Position numbers and translations under genes: made by a program
Notes under the pieces: generated by a model
The model's input: the letters and a program-made list of their open reading frames with translations, nothing else
What the model was told of the DNA's origin: nothing
Database searches by the model: none
Shown here: piece after piece, positions 1 through 10,555 of the stretch
Numbering within the stretch: the stretch's first letter is position 1
Layout: every line of letters begins with the position of its first letter
Source of the DNA: Saprolegnia diclina VS20
Taxonomy: Eukaryota > Oomycota > Saprolegniomycetes > Saprolegniales > Saprolegniaceae
DNA: 25,675 bases
Direction: 5' to 3'
Assembly: GCF_000281045.1 (NCBI RefSeq)
Contig: NW_008246074.1
Coordinates: forward strand, 1 to 25,675

Positions 1-1689
1 TAGCCTGGAGTCGACGAGCTGGACCCGTGCGGCAGCTCCATGCAACACCGTCATTCCAAAGCAACGCAGTTTTCTTTATTCAGCAAACAACAAACCTCTT
101 CTATTACGACACATCGATTCCATCGACCGAGTGCACTTCGTTGTGTGGTCCAGCACCGTCGGTCGCCGCTCGTCCTGGATATCGGGACCAGCATCATACA
201 GAACGTTGGCCGTCCCCGTCCTGCCTTGCGCTACGACCTTGGAAAATGAGCGGCGGGATAGCGGAACCGTTTGCTTGTCGAGAATGGCACTCGCATTGAT
301 ATAGATGCAGGCAATATCGGCTGCAAGGCCGCGTCAATTGCCGTTGCATGGACAACTGTTTGCAGCGACAAATGACAGCGTTGCCAGCAACCGCCGGAGG
401 AGCGCGTTGGCATCACGAGGTCGGGTTGTGCAAAGATCAGCTTTCATGTGGTACATACCACACTATATCTGTACTCTTGCGAGCCGCTGGATGTGCCAGC
501 AAACGAGCGGCGCCAGAAAACCATGGACGGCGCGAGCATATCCTGGTATAATCTAATTGGACCTGGGATTGGCCGACTGACCGTACGGTACGTACACGTA
601 GTACAATACACAATGTACTATTACATGAAATGTACGGCGCCAAACAGAAGTGCTCCAAGATCGGGATCGCGCACGGCGGCTTGGTCATCGTTGGCCCGAC
701 CCACTTGGAGCGAGGGCAGCGAGAGCCAATGTATCGCGCTTCACTCTGACCGTGTGCTCTTTTTCACAAAGTCTCGTCTTCTCTTGTAGAGCATGTCAAT
801 GTCAATGGACCCAGAGAGTTACATAGGGACATCCAGTTACTACGAGACTCGACAATCTAGAACCGACTGCACTTTGCATCGTGTGCGCTGTGGAGGAGGC
901 AATGTGGCTGGCGTGGCGGTGCCGAGAGGGCATTGCGCGAGTCCAAACTGCAGCATTTGTGCCACATCTTGCGTGGTAATGACACGAATATGCATCTTCC
1001 ATGTCGCTTTGTAGGAGCAGACTGGACGACGCGTGTGCATGGTGACTTCTCTCACGGTCCTTGCTTCGATAACCAAAGAGCGATAGAATGTCCGCTGTCG
1101 ACTCGACATGGCTTGGCCGAAATAGAGTATGTCGACGACCGATCCATCTATCCATATCCATCCATACTACCGAATCGACGCTGGGTCTTCTTCGCTCTCT
1201 TTCCGGTACCGCAGAATGGAAGCGAGGGCTAGTCAGTATGTAATTGTCGTGCACCCAGAACGCAGTTCGAAGTGGAAGCAGCCGGAACCAACTGCATTGA
1301 ACCTCAGCCACGATACACACGCTCAATAATTGCACGCACAAAGGCGCGTCGTCCGCGACAAGCAAGCACGGCACGGTGCGCTCTGTACTTGCCATGAAGC
1401 TGCCCAGCGTAGCAGCTGCTGCTGACCCGATTCAAACATATCAGGGTGCGGCGGCTGAGAAATCGAGTACTGGATTTCTGAGCGATTCTGTGTGTTGGTT
1501 CTGATCCGACGTCATCGCGACGACGTCGCCGCTGAGTCTGTCTGCCTCGCGCCACACCGTTCCTTCCGCTCTAAGTCCTCCAGACGTGCTCACAGAGACA
1601 GCGTCGTCCGACCAAGTGCTTGGGATAACTAAATGGTTAAATTACTAAATAACTACTAAAAGGATGGGATCTACACTAGAAGGAGGGCT
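1..1689. other. Left-end stretch without an intact gene
   Basis: No reading frame here shows a recognisable domain, a signal peptide or consistent codon bias. The longest open frame, on the minus strand at 802-1395, is Arg/Ser/His-rich and matches no family I know. The only coding-like trace is a possible ankyrin relic near the left end, listed separately. The AT-rich bases just before 1690 are probably the 3' flank of the PX gene. Confidence 0.5.
60..415 (-). pseudogene. Possible decayed ankyrin-repeat fragment
   Basis: Read on the minus strand, one frame gives a stretch resembling an ankyrin helix pair: a YINASAILDKQT segment followed by GRTGTANVLYDAGPDIQDE. Compare the usual pattern of a leucine-rich helix, then GH-x-n-VLLDAGADI. 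A stop codon interrupts the frame upstream, near 335, and no start or further repeats can be found. This could be a relic of one of the many ankyrin proteins in Saprolegniales genomes, or chance resemblance. It was seen by eye only; a profile search would decide. Confidence 0.25.
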
Positions 1690-2526
1690 CTACTCGGCGG
1701 CGAGAAGGCGCGCGACATGGTACGGCGTTGGCGCTTCGAGCAAAAGCACTTGGACAAAGGTCTCGAGGAGGCAGCACATTTGGTGCAAATACTTGATGTC
1801 GAGCGACCGGAACCACGTCGAGCGGTCCAGCACGTCCTTCCATGCGCGGAGGCTACGGCGGTTGCCGTTGATCTTGAGCGTGTTGACGAAGCGCTTGAAC
1901 GCTGCGTAGCGCTTCCAGACCGTGTGCGTGGCGTCGCCGAGGCAGTACTGGATGCAGTACTCGGCGTGGCGATCGCTGCCGTCCGGCATCTCGACGATGC
2001 GGAAGCTGCGCAGCGTGATCTTGGCGCCGAGCGGGCGGTGCGGGCTCAGAAGGCGCATCCACGGGTACGCGCACTCACCAAACGGTGTCTCATACAGAAG
2101 GCCCGCGAGCGGCTCGAACGTCTTGAAGACGTCGCGCTTGCCGTCAATGCCGCCAGAGTACAAGAGCGACTGGAGGTCGCTCGCACCAAACGCTGCGACG
2201 CTGTTGGCCTGAAGCTGGTTGTCTTCGTCAATGTCTTCAAACCAGCCCCAGCCGCCGTCGTCGACATCGGCCGACGTCGGCTCGTCGACGACGTTCGCAT
2301 GCAGATCGGTGTAGATCTCATTAAGACTGGACCGGATCGAGTTGACCGCGCGCTGGACGCGGCGGTCCGTGTCCGAGAGCGCACCGTCCGAGTCGACGGG
2401 CGCTGACGACGACCGGCGCACCTTCTCGGTGGGCGGGCGCGCAGTGGGCGACGCGAGCGCGGGCTTGATGACGGTCGTCGTCGCTTGCAGGAAGGGGTTC
2501 ATTCGCACACCGCCGGTCGAGAGCAT
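1690..2526 (-). CDS. PX (phox homology) domain protein
   Basis: Single-exon gene, 278 aa, ATG at 2526 and TAG at 1690. Residues 1-60 are low complexity and Ser/Pro/Arg-rich. Residues 85-105 form an acidic stretch with a WGWF core. A PX domain lies at about 168-272: strand ITLRSFRIVEM, a Tyr/Cys-rich second strand, then the basic KRYAAFKRFVNTL motif, the position where PX domains bind phosphoinositide headgroups. The C-terminal helix is Leu-rich. PX domains recruit proteins to endosomal membranes through PI3P and related lipids. No BAR, SH3 or kinase domain is present, so it is a stand-alone PX protein with an unknown partner. Met9 is an alternative start. Both flanks lack intact genes. The antisense frame over most of this gene is a codon-bias shadow. 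Confidence 0.85.
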   Translation of the reverse strand: MLSTGGVRMNPFLQATTTVIKPALASPTARPPTEKVRRSSSAPVDSDGALSDTDRRVQRAVNSIRSSLNEIYTDLHANVVDEPTSADVDDGGWGWFEDIDEDNQLQANSVAAFGASDLQSLLYSGGIDGKRDVFKTFEPLAGLLYETPFGECAYPWMRLLSPHRPLGAKITLRSFRIVEMPDGSDRHAEYCIQYCLGDATHTVWKRYAAFKRFVNTLKINGNRRSLRAWKDVLDRSTWFRSLDIKYLHQMCCLLETFVQVLLLEAPTPYHVARLLAAE

Positions 2527-3899
2527 GCTTCTTCGAGGTGCATGTAGTGGTGGAAGGTAGAGGTTGAGTCGTCGACCAAGAGCTTGGTCTTCTCGTGCTT
2601 GGAAAATGAAAGAAGTTGCGAGCTTCTCAGGCTGCCACCTGGTGCGCGCTTCATCTTGGGTTCGGTGCCGCGTGTTGTGTTACACGAGTTGTCCCAGAGA
2701 CCTCTCTCCCAACTGCTCTCGGGTTAACCATGTGGTTTGTATACGAGAGTCTCCTGGACTCTCTTTCCGCGCCTTTGTGGAGAGTCGACGATGCACTTGC
2801 GTATAGTATGGTATACACATGTCAAGTCAAAGTCGCAACGGGGTGCTGACGACTGCAAAACCACTTGGGCGTATCCGGACTCGTGCTTACGTTTGCAGTG
2901 GTATTCGATTGGTATCCGGACGCGAGTAGCTCGCGTTTGAAGTTCAAGGTTTGGTCGGGGTGGGCGCGTTGTATGAGCGTTTGTATAGGCGACTTGCAGT
3001 TCGCAAGTTCAAGGCGCGGCTTCAACCCGCTTCCTACGCCTGTCCCACCCGTCGCCGTCCCACGCCGTGAGCTCGCGCGTCCTGATTGGACCTAAAGGGA
3101 GCGAACTTGGCGGCGATGGCCGGCGTGTCATCCGTCAACTCAAGGGCAATCGCGCAAGGTTGGACAATGGCCACGATCCGCGAGATAGAAAGAAGATCCG
3201 AATGTCGTGTCAACGGCGCCTCTGGTCCGCGCCCGGAGGCGAGATACTCCTCGCCACAAGAAGCGTGCGCTGCCACCTCGTGGTGGTGGCGGGGCGACGA
3301 GATGTTGCGCGACGCACTGCTTGAGCTCACCACTTGCAGCTACCACCGTTGTCGTCGTCGTCGTGATCTTGGCCGCAAGCGACTGAGAACGACGGACGAT
3401 AAAGACAGGTCGACTGACGCACGCGTTACGCAGCGGGAGCAATGGAATCTTGGTTACCGGTACACGGCTTTCCTTCTCGCAGACCAAAGGGCATTGAATT
3501 AGACCTGTCGTGATCACGACCGCTCGTTGCATAAACCTGGCGCCAGATAAAATTGCGTGCGCTTGGACAAGGTTGTTTTAAGGCGAGAGCAATGGAGATG
3601 GATGGACTAAGATTTGGTGCATGTAGGTGCTCAAAGCAGTGTCTTTGTACAGGCTATTGAGGAGGATGCGAGCCACCCAAGATAGCTCCCACGACGCAGA
3701 AAGAGGGCAGTACGATTGTCGTCGTGTCGAACCGCAGTAGCAAGAGCACGACGGGCCGATTGCGCGAGGCTCTGGCCGAAGAACCGACATCGTTGGATAC
3801 GCATGCGAGTGTACATTGCATGTGCTTTGGAACGCAAGCAAAGTGCTACGACATGGCGCAGGCGTAAGGCCGCGACACGACTGCGGGTCGTGCCCCGCT

Positions 3900-4122
3900 C
3901 GCTTGCCCGCCGACCGATTGGCTTGGCAAATTTGAGCGCCAGCATGAGATTGAGATCCGGCAGGAGAACCCCGTCGCACGCCAGCGCGGCATACTGATTC
4001 CAGTCGATCGCATGTAGACCGACTCTGTGCATGCGCTCGTTGGCGACCGTCTCGATCGCCAGAAGGAGCGACAGCAGTTTGCTGTGTCCCGCAACACCAG
4101 CAGCTATTAGCGCTGAACCATT
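3900..4122 (-). pseudogene. Ankyrin-like gene relic interrupted by a MITE
   Basis: On the minus strand, starting at the MITE edge, one open frame reads NNGSALIAAGVAGHSKLLSL, then LLLAIETVANERMH and LPDLNLMLALKFAKPIG. The GSALI-x-AG-x-x-GH-x-x-LL pattern is that of an ankyrin helix pair. Beyond about 3900 the frame drifts into Arg/Ser-rich sequence with no more repeats. On the other side of the MITE (4298-4380) the same strand offers another short ankyrin-like snippet (HAAIEVVMPLAAAS). I infer a dead ankyrin gene that received the element. Support is weak because no complete repeat series survives. Confidence 0.35.
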
Positions 4123-4123
4123 A

Positions 4124-4296
4124 TTGTGATAATCAGCATTTTTGTCGCCCCGAAATGGGGTCTAATTCGTTGACGTTGTTTTCTACCGGATGCTGCCGGA
4201 CGAATAATTCGTCCATCCGCCCTGATAATTCGTCCGGATGGGCGAATAAACAGCTCAGATTAGGCTCAAATCCGCCAAAAACGCTGATTATCACAA
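4124..4296. mobile_element. MITE-like element with 14-bp terminal inverted repeats and TA target duplication
   Basis: The ends are TTGTGATAATCAGC (from 4124) and its exact reverse complement (ending 4296). The inverted similarity extends to about 21 bp (4123-4143 against 4277-4297) with one mismatch. TA lies immediately outside each end (4122-4123 and 4297-4298), the signature of Tc1/mariner-type insertion. The 173-bp interior has no coding capacity. It contains a near-palindrome GGACGAA/TTCGTCC at 4198-4214 and an 11-bp direct repeat ATAATTCGTCC at 4204-4214 and 4225-4235. This fits a non-autonomous miniature element mobilised in trans. The transposase source is not in this window. Confidence 0.7.
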
Positions 4297-4968
4297 TATA
4301 CACAAATTGTACTATGTGAGAGTGGAGAGTGTTTGGCGAGAGGCAGCTGCGAGAGGCATGACAACTTCAATGGCAGCATGCGAGTGAGCGAGAGGACTCG
4401 AGAGACGGGCAAGAGGCGGTAGTATTACGTGTCGCACGCCATGCCGACGAGCCCGCGCAAAATGCAGTCGCGAGTCGTGGTCATCCACGCCTCTGCCAGA
4501 GCATGTGACGACACGCTACGCAGCGCAATCGTCTCAATGGCCCATATCTGTCCATGTACGCTCGAAAGCGATGATGCTACAACCGTTCGCATCTGCATGA
4601 TAGCGGTTGTCGATCTTTCACTGGGAGAGCGCGACAATTTTCGCTGTTCCAGGTTCTTCTCTGTACTAGTAGTCGACAAACTGTGTACTAAGGGAAGTAG
4701 TGGACAGGCAATGACATCGACCGGGCACTGCGGTATGGGCGAGTGTGTAGTGTGGAAGCAGTCGCCACGTCGACTTCCTCCCGAGCTACTTCGCAACGTT
4801 ACGATTCAGGCCACGTTGAGAGCACACGCTGACATCGTTCATGCAGCAGATTAGCAGGCATCGTGATTTGAGTAGGCCCTAGATGCCATCACAGCCAAGA
4901 CTCCGAGCATGCCAGGATCACGAAAGCCAGCGACTGCATGCATACATCGAGAGGGCGTGTTCAGACGC

Positions 4969-5394
4969 TCAATCGCTATCGGAATCGGACCCATAGTACC
5001 TATCAAGCCCACCGTTCCACGAGTAGTAGCCGCCGACCGGGTCAAAATGCATGTCGTCGGTCGTGTAGTCGTCGTCGACTCGACGCGTCGCGGTGTGCTG
5101 CGTCTCGTGCGTGCGCCGAGCCTGCGCAGGCCGGTCCGTCGCCACGTCGTCTTCGCGCTCGCGGCGGCGGCCCGAGGCCACGTACGCTTGGAACTCGGCG
5201 ATCGCTTGCTTGAGCGTGTGGTTGGGCAGGAGCGCCTTCGTCGCCAGTTTGCAGTTGGTGATCGGACTCGTCTCGTGCGTCTGAAGCCACTTCGCGATCT
5301 GCGCGCGCTCGTACGTATGGCCATCGCTCGCGACGACGGGGTCGACCATCATCTCGTGACCGATCGGGCACCGGAAGGACGCAAGACTCGCCAT
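4969..5394 (-). CDS. Small U-box domain protein (putative E3 ubiquitin ligase)
   Basis: Intronless, 141 aa, ATG at 5394 and stop at 4969. A U-box fills residues 7-72: FRCPIGHEMMVDPVVASDGH, then TYERAQIAKWL, then the LPNHTLKQAIAEF end. These are the conserved U-box features: the CPI opening, M-x-DPV, the DGHTYER loop, the Trp of the central helix and the P-N-x-x-LK end helix. U-boxes adopt a RING-like fold without zinc and recruit E2 enzymes to ubiquitinate targets. No ARM, WD40, TPR or kinase module is attached. The tail (75-141) is basic, then acidic, ending in Gly/Tyr- and Asp/Ser-rich sequence. Substrate recognition by the tail or a partner is inference. Start choice is clear because the U-box begins seven residues in. 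Confidence 0.88.
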   Translation of the reverse strand: MASLASFRCPIGHEMMVDPVVASDGHTYERAQIAKWLQTHETSPITNCKLATKALLPNHTLKQAIAEFQAYVASGRRREREDDVATDRPAQARRTHETQHTATRRVDDDYTTDDMHFDPVGGYYSWNGGLDRYYGSDSDSD

Positions 5395-5765
5395 CGCTCA
5401 ATCTCAATCGACGAAATATTCTTAGAGGTGGTTTGTATCAGTATTTGTGGACCAATGAATGCCGCGTATCTCTTGATACCTCGGTATGATTGGTCAAAAT
5501 AAGAAAATTTACCCAATAGCGCCTTCGGACGTGTCAAGTGCCCACAAGCTTCCAGAACCAAGCAGGAGCTGCTAACGTTAGATCAGTATTGCCCACTGCA
5601 GGGCGACTGCGTCGTCCGAGGCTTGAACTTTGTCTATGCGAGAGAGGAACCCCGCTATGTGTGCCAATACCGCCGGGAAGGCAGTGCTTGGAGGCTCGCA
5701 AAAATGCATGCCAGGATGTGGCCGATCTCATCTTACTACGTACAGTATATCTCTACGATCGACTC

Positions 5766-7239
5766 TCACGGCCGTATGCACGGCGCCACTGGCTCATGCA
5801 GCTCAAGGTCGATCACCACGGCGGCCGGAGGCAGGAGATGCATGCACTCGGGGTCGCTGGCGGCCTCTACGGGTGCGACGACGAGCAGACGCAAACCGAC
5901 GCCCACTAGGATCGCGGCGCCACACACGGCGAGCGTCGTCGTGTTGAGACACACTTGGTTGACAACAATGAACCCGCCAAGAGCAATCGGGATGACCATG
6001 GCGACGCTCAGCGCAGGCGTCGAGAGGCCCACTAGGCAACATGTCATCGCACGTTTGAATCTCTTCGTCAGCGCATTACCTTGGAAGGGACGGGGGAGGT
6101 CGGGATATGTGTAGCGGAGGCGCAAGGCGGCTACGCTCTCCACCAATTGCGTCAGCGACGAGAGGCCGTTCGTGATCCCCAAAATCGTGCTAAAGTCGAC
6201 GAGACACATGCCGACGCTGATGGCGAGGATGCAGAGAATGGCTCGGTGCGGTGTCCCCGCGGGCCCCGTGCGCCTATTTGAGTACCTGGTGCGCACAGTC
6301 TATGAATTCAACGTACTTGGCAAAGCAAACTGGCGCGAGACCCATGTCGGCCATGCCGGCGAGGCGGTACCCGTTGGCGGTCGTCTCGGCCAAGTAGAGC
6401 CCAAAGCTGCTGGCGGTGTTGGAGAGCGCGATCCATGTGCCAAGACCCGCACCGCCGATCGCAGTCGCAATGACTGGGTACCTGCCATCGCTCCACGTAC
6501 GGTAGTCGGGGTCGTTGACGCCCGCGGCCGCCAATAGTGGCAGCAAGTACGATGCGATCGTCATCGCCAGCGCCAAGCCCATTGCCCGCGGAAACGTCCG
6601 CGTCGGGTCGGCGACCGCGCCGGCGTACGCGCCGGTCGCATCAAAACCGCGAAAGTTCCAGCAAAGGAGACCAAGCAGTTGCGTCCAGTTGGGGTCTGGC
6701 CGCATGACCATCCAATTGGCGACGTCCATCCGGGGCAGCGCTACGACGCAGAGAAGCGCGAATGGCGTCAAGATGAAGACCGAGAGGTACACGAGCGCAT
6801 GGCCGACGAGCTGGATGCCAAGGAGCGACGGGATCGTAAAGACCAATGCGACGCCGAGGCGGTAGAGCGTACGTGGCAGCCACGCCACGTCGGGCGAGAC
6901 AAACGTGTCGACCACCAAGCAAGGGTAGACGGTCGCGTCGACGACGCTGGCGAGCCAGGACCAGTAGCCGACGAAAAAGCCCATGGAGGGCCCAAGCGCG
7001 AGGCCGACCCACGTGCAAAAGCTGCTGTCGACGGGAAACGCGCTGCAGAGCTCGGCAAAGAGCATCGTCGTCGGGAATGAATAGACGATGGGAAAGACGA
7101 GCAGCGCTACAAGTCCGATGAGCGGCCCGCACGACGAGACGAGCGCTTCGCTGCCGAACGGGCCGGCGCAGACGCTAAAGTACGTGAGCAGCGCGACGGC
7201 GACGACGCCGAGGTCGCGCCTCGAGGCTTCGAGGTGCAT
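5766..7239 (-). CDS. APC-family permease, polyamine uptake transporter (PUT/POT)-like
   Basis: Two exons: 7239-6317 and 6273-5766. The intron (6274-6316, 43 nt) has donor GTACGT, a TACTCAA branch-like site and acceptor TAG, and splicing joins CFAK to RTGPAGTPHRAIL in frame. The product is about 476 aa with roughly 12 hydrophobic segments. The N-terminal part has the GPFGSEALVSSCGPL loop, SFPTTMLFAEL, and ALGPSMGFFVGYWSWL followed by a D-x-x-x-YP motif. Exon 1 also carries CWNFRGFDATGAYAGAV. These follow the plant and protist polyamine:H+ symporters (PHS subgroup of the APC superfamily). Predicted role: proton-coupled uptake of polyamines or amino acids across plasma or endosomal membrane; the exact substrate cannot be read from sequence. 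The first in-frame ATG is at 7239. It is divergent from the S33 hydrolase gene. Confidence 0.85.
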
Positions 7240-7650
7240 GGTGCTGCTGCTGCAATGCAAGGTCAACTAGGCCGCACGTGGTATCCGGCTCAAAGATACG
7301 CTGTCCTACTTTGACCATGCAGTGTAAATTCGGACTTGTAAGCCTCGCTTCAGGGCTTTTGCCTTATTTTAGTCTCCGATCAGGATTTAGGTGTGGGATC
7401 CACAGCGGCCTTGTCCGCGCAGAGGGCATCCCCGAGCGATCGGTGAAGCATCCTTGACGCCTCCGTGGGAACTCTCAGCGGGTGGTCGGCGTTCGAAGGT
7501 ACACTGTACTACCATTACCGTTGGCGTTGGCGCTGATGTAATGGCGCCTAATTAGGATACGTGGCTATTTGGGTCACATCTAAAAATAGGGTTTTTTGAT
7601 GGGCATCGGGCATGGTTTGCACTTGGCATCCGGCGTTCAACGTGACGAGC
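7240..7650. promoter_or_regulatory. Divergent intergenic region (permease / S33 hydrolase)
   Basis: About 410 bases separate the permease start (7239, minus) from the chosen S33 start (7651, plus), so both promoters should lie here. I see no TATA box at a convincing distance and no strong repeat. An AT-rich patch lies at 7573-7600. The S33 frame also contains an ATG at 7612, so the region may be 39 bases shorter. Confidence 0.4.
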
Positions 7651-10081
7651 ATGCGATCGTGGATGCTAGGACCATTGCTGCTGCTGGGCGGGGTTTCGAG
7701 CCTGCGCTTTGATGGCTGGTACAACTGCAGCGAAGGCACGTTCTGGTCGCGCCGGGTACCGGCATCAGCGCGCCTGCTCGAGGAGCTCGTTGCGCCCTTC
7801 GCCGATGTGAGCGCAGTCCCAGCAACGGCGCAGTGTGGCCTGTATTTTTTGCCGCTGTGCTACAAAGGTGTGTGCACCAGTGACAAGTCAATTCCCGTGT
7901 TTGTCAAGCGCCTGCCGGCCACGAGCTCGCCTCGCACGGCCAAAGTGCTTTGGGTTCTTCAGGGCGGCCCCGGCGCGTCGTCCGTCAACAGTAGGCAACC
8001 TACTCAGCCCACGTCCCTCGACACATGCGATTGATGTATAGTGGAACCGCTCATGATCGAGCTTTACGAGCGACTGCAGCGGACAGTCACGGTCATGACG
8101 ATGGATCATCGGGGCACGGGCCGCAGCTCCCGCCTCGAGTGCCAAGCAGCCCAGGCCATGACACGCGGAAGCCCAAGAGGCTCCTCGATTGCGATATCCG
8201 AGCTCCCCGACTGCCTCCGTGATATCAACTTTGTCTACGGTACACTCGTATTTCAACAAACATGGCATCAGGAACGACGTCTAGGCGCTGGAAATGCTGC
8301 TGGTTTCTCGGTCACGAGCGCGGCGCGCGATATCTTGACCGTCGTCGACAGTGACCAGTCGAAACAAGAGGTAGATGCATGTGGCTTTCCCACCTTTGCA
8401 TTAACCCTTCTCCTTCTAGGTCTACTTGTACGGTGTGAGCTACGGAACGCTCTGGGTCGAGCGCACGATAGCGATTCAGAACGCACAGCCAACGACGGGC
8501 GCCAACATCCGCGGCTACGTCCTCGACGGCATTGTGCCCCATTCGGGCCCTGTCCGCCTCTTCTTCCACGACTGGGACCGCGATATGAGCAACGTCGGCG
8601 TGCAGTTTCTCGACTTGTGCCGACAGGACGCTTACTGTCGGTCGAAATTCACCAACCAGACACTGCCCGCCACCGTTGCAGCGCTGTACCGCGACGTGGC
8701 GGCCGAGAGCACTGGCTGCGCGTACGATGTGATGCACGACACTGTGTGACTCATGGTCTTGTCGCGTAGGACGCTAGTCAACACCGAGTTGGGCGGTCTC
8801 GGCGGACTGAAAACCATCTTTGGCTCGCTTCTCATGCATTCGACGTTGCGGCTCCTCATCCCGATCGTGGTATATCGCCTCGCGCGCTGTCGGTCCGACG
8901 ACATGGAGGTGGCTCCGACGACTTGTAGTGGCGTTGATGGACGACGATCTATGCACAGGTTGTCGTTCGAATCTTCGATTTCTTGTCTGCGCGCGGCTAC
9001 TTGGGCACCAGTGACGACGACGACGACGCGCTCGACTCGGAGATTCTCTACGCGACGGTCGCCTACGGCGAGATGTGGAACAAGCAGGCGCCGCCTTCGT
9101 ACGATTCGATCAAGGAGGTAGGCGCCTTGTAGATGCGACGCGGTGTGCACACATGCATGCTAGCAATTTGAGTCGGGGGTCATGGGGCTCAAGGAGTACA
9201 CGCAGTTTCCGTACTACTGCATGTACACGGCATCAACATCGAGCGACTGCCTTCGGTTCACCGTACGTCCCCATCGTTCTGCAACCTCATACAGGTGTAT
9301 CGTCGCGACTAGGCTTCGCTCAATGTCTCGTGGAGCTATCCGCTCGACCGCTACGACAACCAGCCGGTGCGTTTTCGAGCCAGCCCTTCACTAGTCAATA
9401 CGCTACTGTAGCTGCGCATACCGAAAGGCGCGAGTGTGCTGCTCCTGAACGGCGGTATGGACCCGCAGACGCCACTGCACGCGGCACAGAGTCAATTCGA
9501 GCAGCTCCAAGGGACACAGAAGAAGCTCCTGACGTTTCCGTACGCCCCCCACGCCATTTCGTACGTCACGTGGATGCACGGGGTACTGCCAAAACGTCGT
9601 ATTATCAAGACGACGTCATCATGACTGTGAATAGCGCGCTTCGACGTGTGGCGCAGAGCTCATTCTGTCGTATGTACGCGTCGGCGGCGCGCTTGCTGCG
9701 CTCGACACGTCGTGCACGAGATATGTTTTGAGGTTCACATTCGAGCTCACGGCGGCGTCGGGCCGGCTCCTCGCGGGCGTCAACGACCTCTACGACGGCG
9801 TCCCGACAACAATCTCTGTGCCCGTCAACGTCACCAAGCTGGAACCGGTGACACCACCTCCGCCCACCACCATGCCATCAACCACAAATTCGACGTCGAT
9901 CGATGTGGGCGCGTCGCCCGTTGCCACGTCTTCGGGTGGTCATTTCGGGGATTCGATGGCGGGGCTCTTTGGCTGTCTCTTTGTTGTTGCCGCCGTCGTG
10001 GCCGTCAAGTTGTACCGTGAGAACAAGGCGCTGCGAGAGCTGCATGTTGAGCTTTGTGATGAAGCGGATAACGCCGCCTAG
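7651..10081 (+). CDS. Serine protease family S33 / TAP-like alpha/beta hydrolase with C-terminal membrane anchor
   Basis: Ten exons: 7651-7990, 8042-8239, 8285-8370, 8420-8721, 8770-8908, 8959-9117, 9173-9262, 9313-9366, 9412-9582, 9635-10081. All nine introns are GT-AG, 45-55 nt, and phases agree throughout, giving 661 aa. Residues 1-20 are a signal peptide; an upstream in-frame ATG at 7612 would mask it. Alpha/beta-hydrolase landmarks: oxyanion loop GGPGASS (105-111), DHRGTGRSS (135-143), nucleophile elbow GVSYG with Ser215, catalytic Asp473 in NGGMDPQTPL, and His503 in YAPHAISY. A Thr/Pro-rich stalk and a membrane helix at about 620-638 follow, with a short charged cytoplasmic tail. S33 enzymes of this type are prolyl/tripeptidyl-aminopeptidase-like, and the Asp/His region matches the TAP-like C-terminal domain. 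Predicted extracellular peptidase tethered to the surface; substrate unknown. The 8722-8769 intron is the least certain. Confidence 0.85.
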
Positions 10082-10131
10082 GCCAGCTAGTAATAGTGCA
10101 CAAGGAACGTCGCTGGGTAGAAGACTGTTCA

Positions 10132-10383
10132 TCACATAAACCCGAGTAGTTCCGTGAGCGCTTCGGTCGCTGGCTCGGGCGACGCGATCGCAGCGTGCGG
10201 GCGCTTCTTTGTGGGGGCCGCGGCCGGTGGCGCTGTCGTCTCGGTCGCCGGCGTCGTGTCCATTCCGTCGCGTCCACCAATCACGTCCGTTGGGACGCCA
10301 CGTCCCATTTTATTGCCGACACACACACGCTTGCGTGACGGCATCGCATCATCGACCTCACCGACAATCTCACCAAGATACTG
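10132..10383 (-). CDS. Terminal exon of a spliced gene, parent uncertain
   Basis: On the minus strand a good 3' splice signal (CTACTAAAT branch-like sequence at 10401-10409, then an acceptor TAG ending at 10384) precedes an open frame of 83 codons ending with TGA at 10132. It reads QYLGEIVGEVDDAMPSRKRV, then a basic Gly-rich segment with VGNKMGRGVPTD and GGRDGMD, then a Thr/Ala/Pro linker with TKKRPH, which could be a nuclear signal. Codon use is coding-like. It may be the last exon of the PX gene upstream (10556-11818) through an undetermined junction, or of a separate small gene. I recognise no domain. Confidence 0.45.
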   Translation of the reverse strand, partial: QYLGEIVGEVDDAMPSRKRVCVGNKMGRGVPTDVIGGRDGMDTTPATETTAPPAAAPTKKRPHAAIASPEPATEALTELLGFM

Positions 10384-10555
10384 CTAGTTGCTCTTGTGTC
10401 ATTTAGTAGGTCGACGCTCAACGGCGTCGGCATCACACTATTAGTGTTGGCACAGGGACGTAGCGGCCTGCAGGAACTCGCCACTGTATCGAGAGACAAC
10501 GCTCAGGGCCAAAATCACATGCAGTTCTTATATTATCATCGAGGGTGGAGACGCC

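Larger units (their letters stand above)
2527..4968. other. Gene-poor interval with a MITE-like insertion
   Basis: About 2.4 kb between the PX and U-box genes. Several open frames of 130-140 codons overlap one another on both strands, and none carries a recognisable domain or a consistent codon pattern. It holds a short GTC-type simple repeat near 3350-3363, an ankyrin-like relic around 3920-4120 and the MITE-like element at 4124-4296. The frame at 4429-4854 (+) and its antisense counterpart at 4425-4796 could not be told apart as coding, and neither is called. Confidence 0.5.

Noticed and set aside
802-1395. 197-codon minus-strand open frame
   Set aside because: No domain, no signal peptide, composition typical of random GC-rich frame; not supported as a gene.
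1717-2406. 229-codon open frame on the plus strand opposite the PX gene
   Set aside because: Val/Arg/Asp-rich mirror of a GC-rich gene; the minus strand carries a recognisable PX domain.
3350-3363. GTC/GTCGTC tract as a microsatellite of interest
   Set aside because: Very short and common in GC-rich oomycete DNA.
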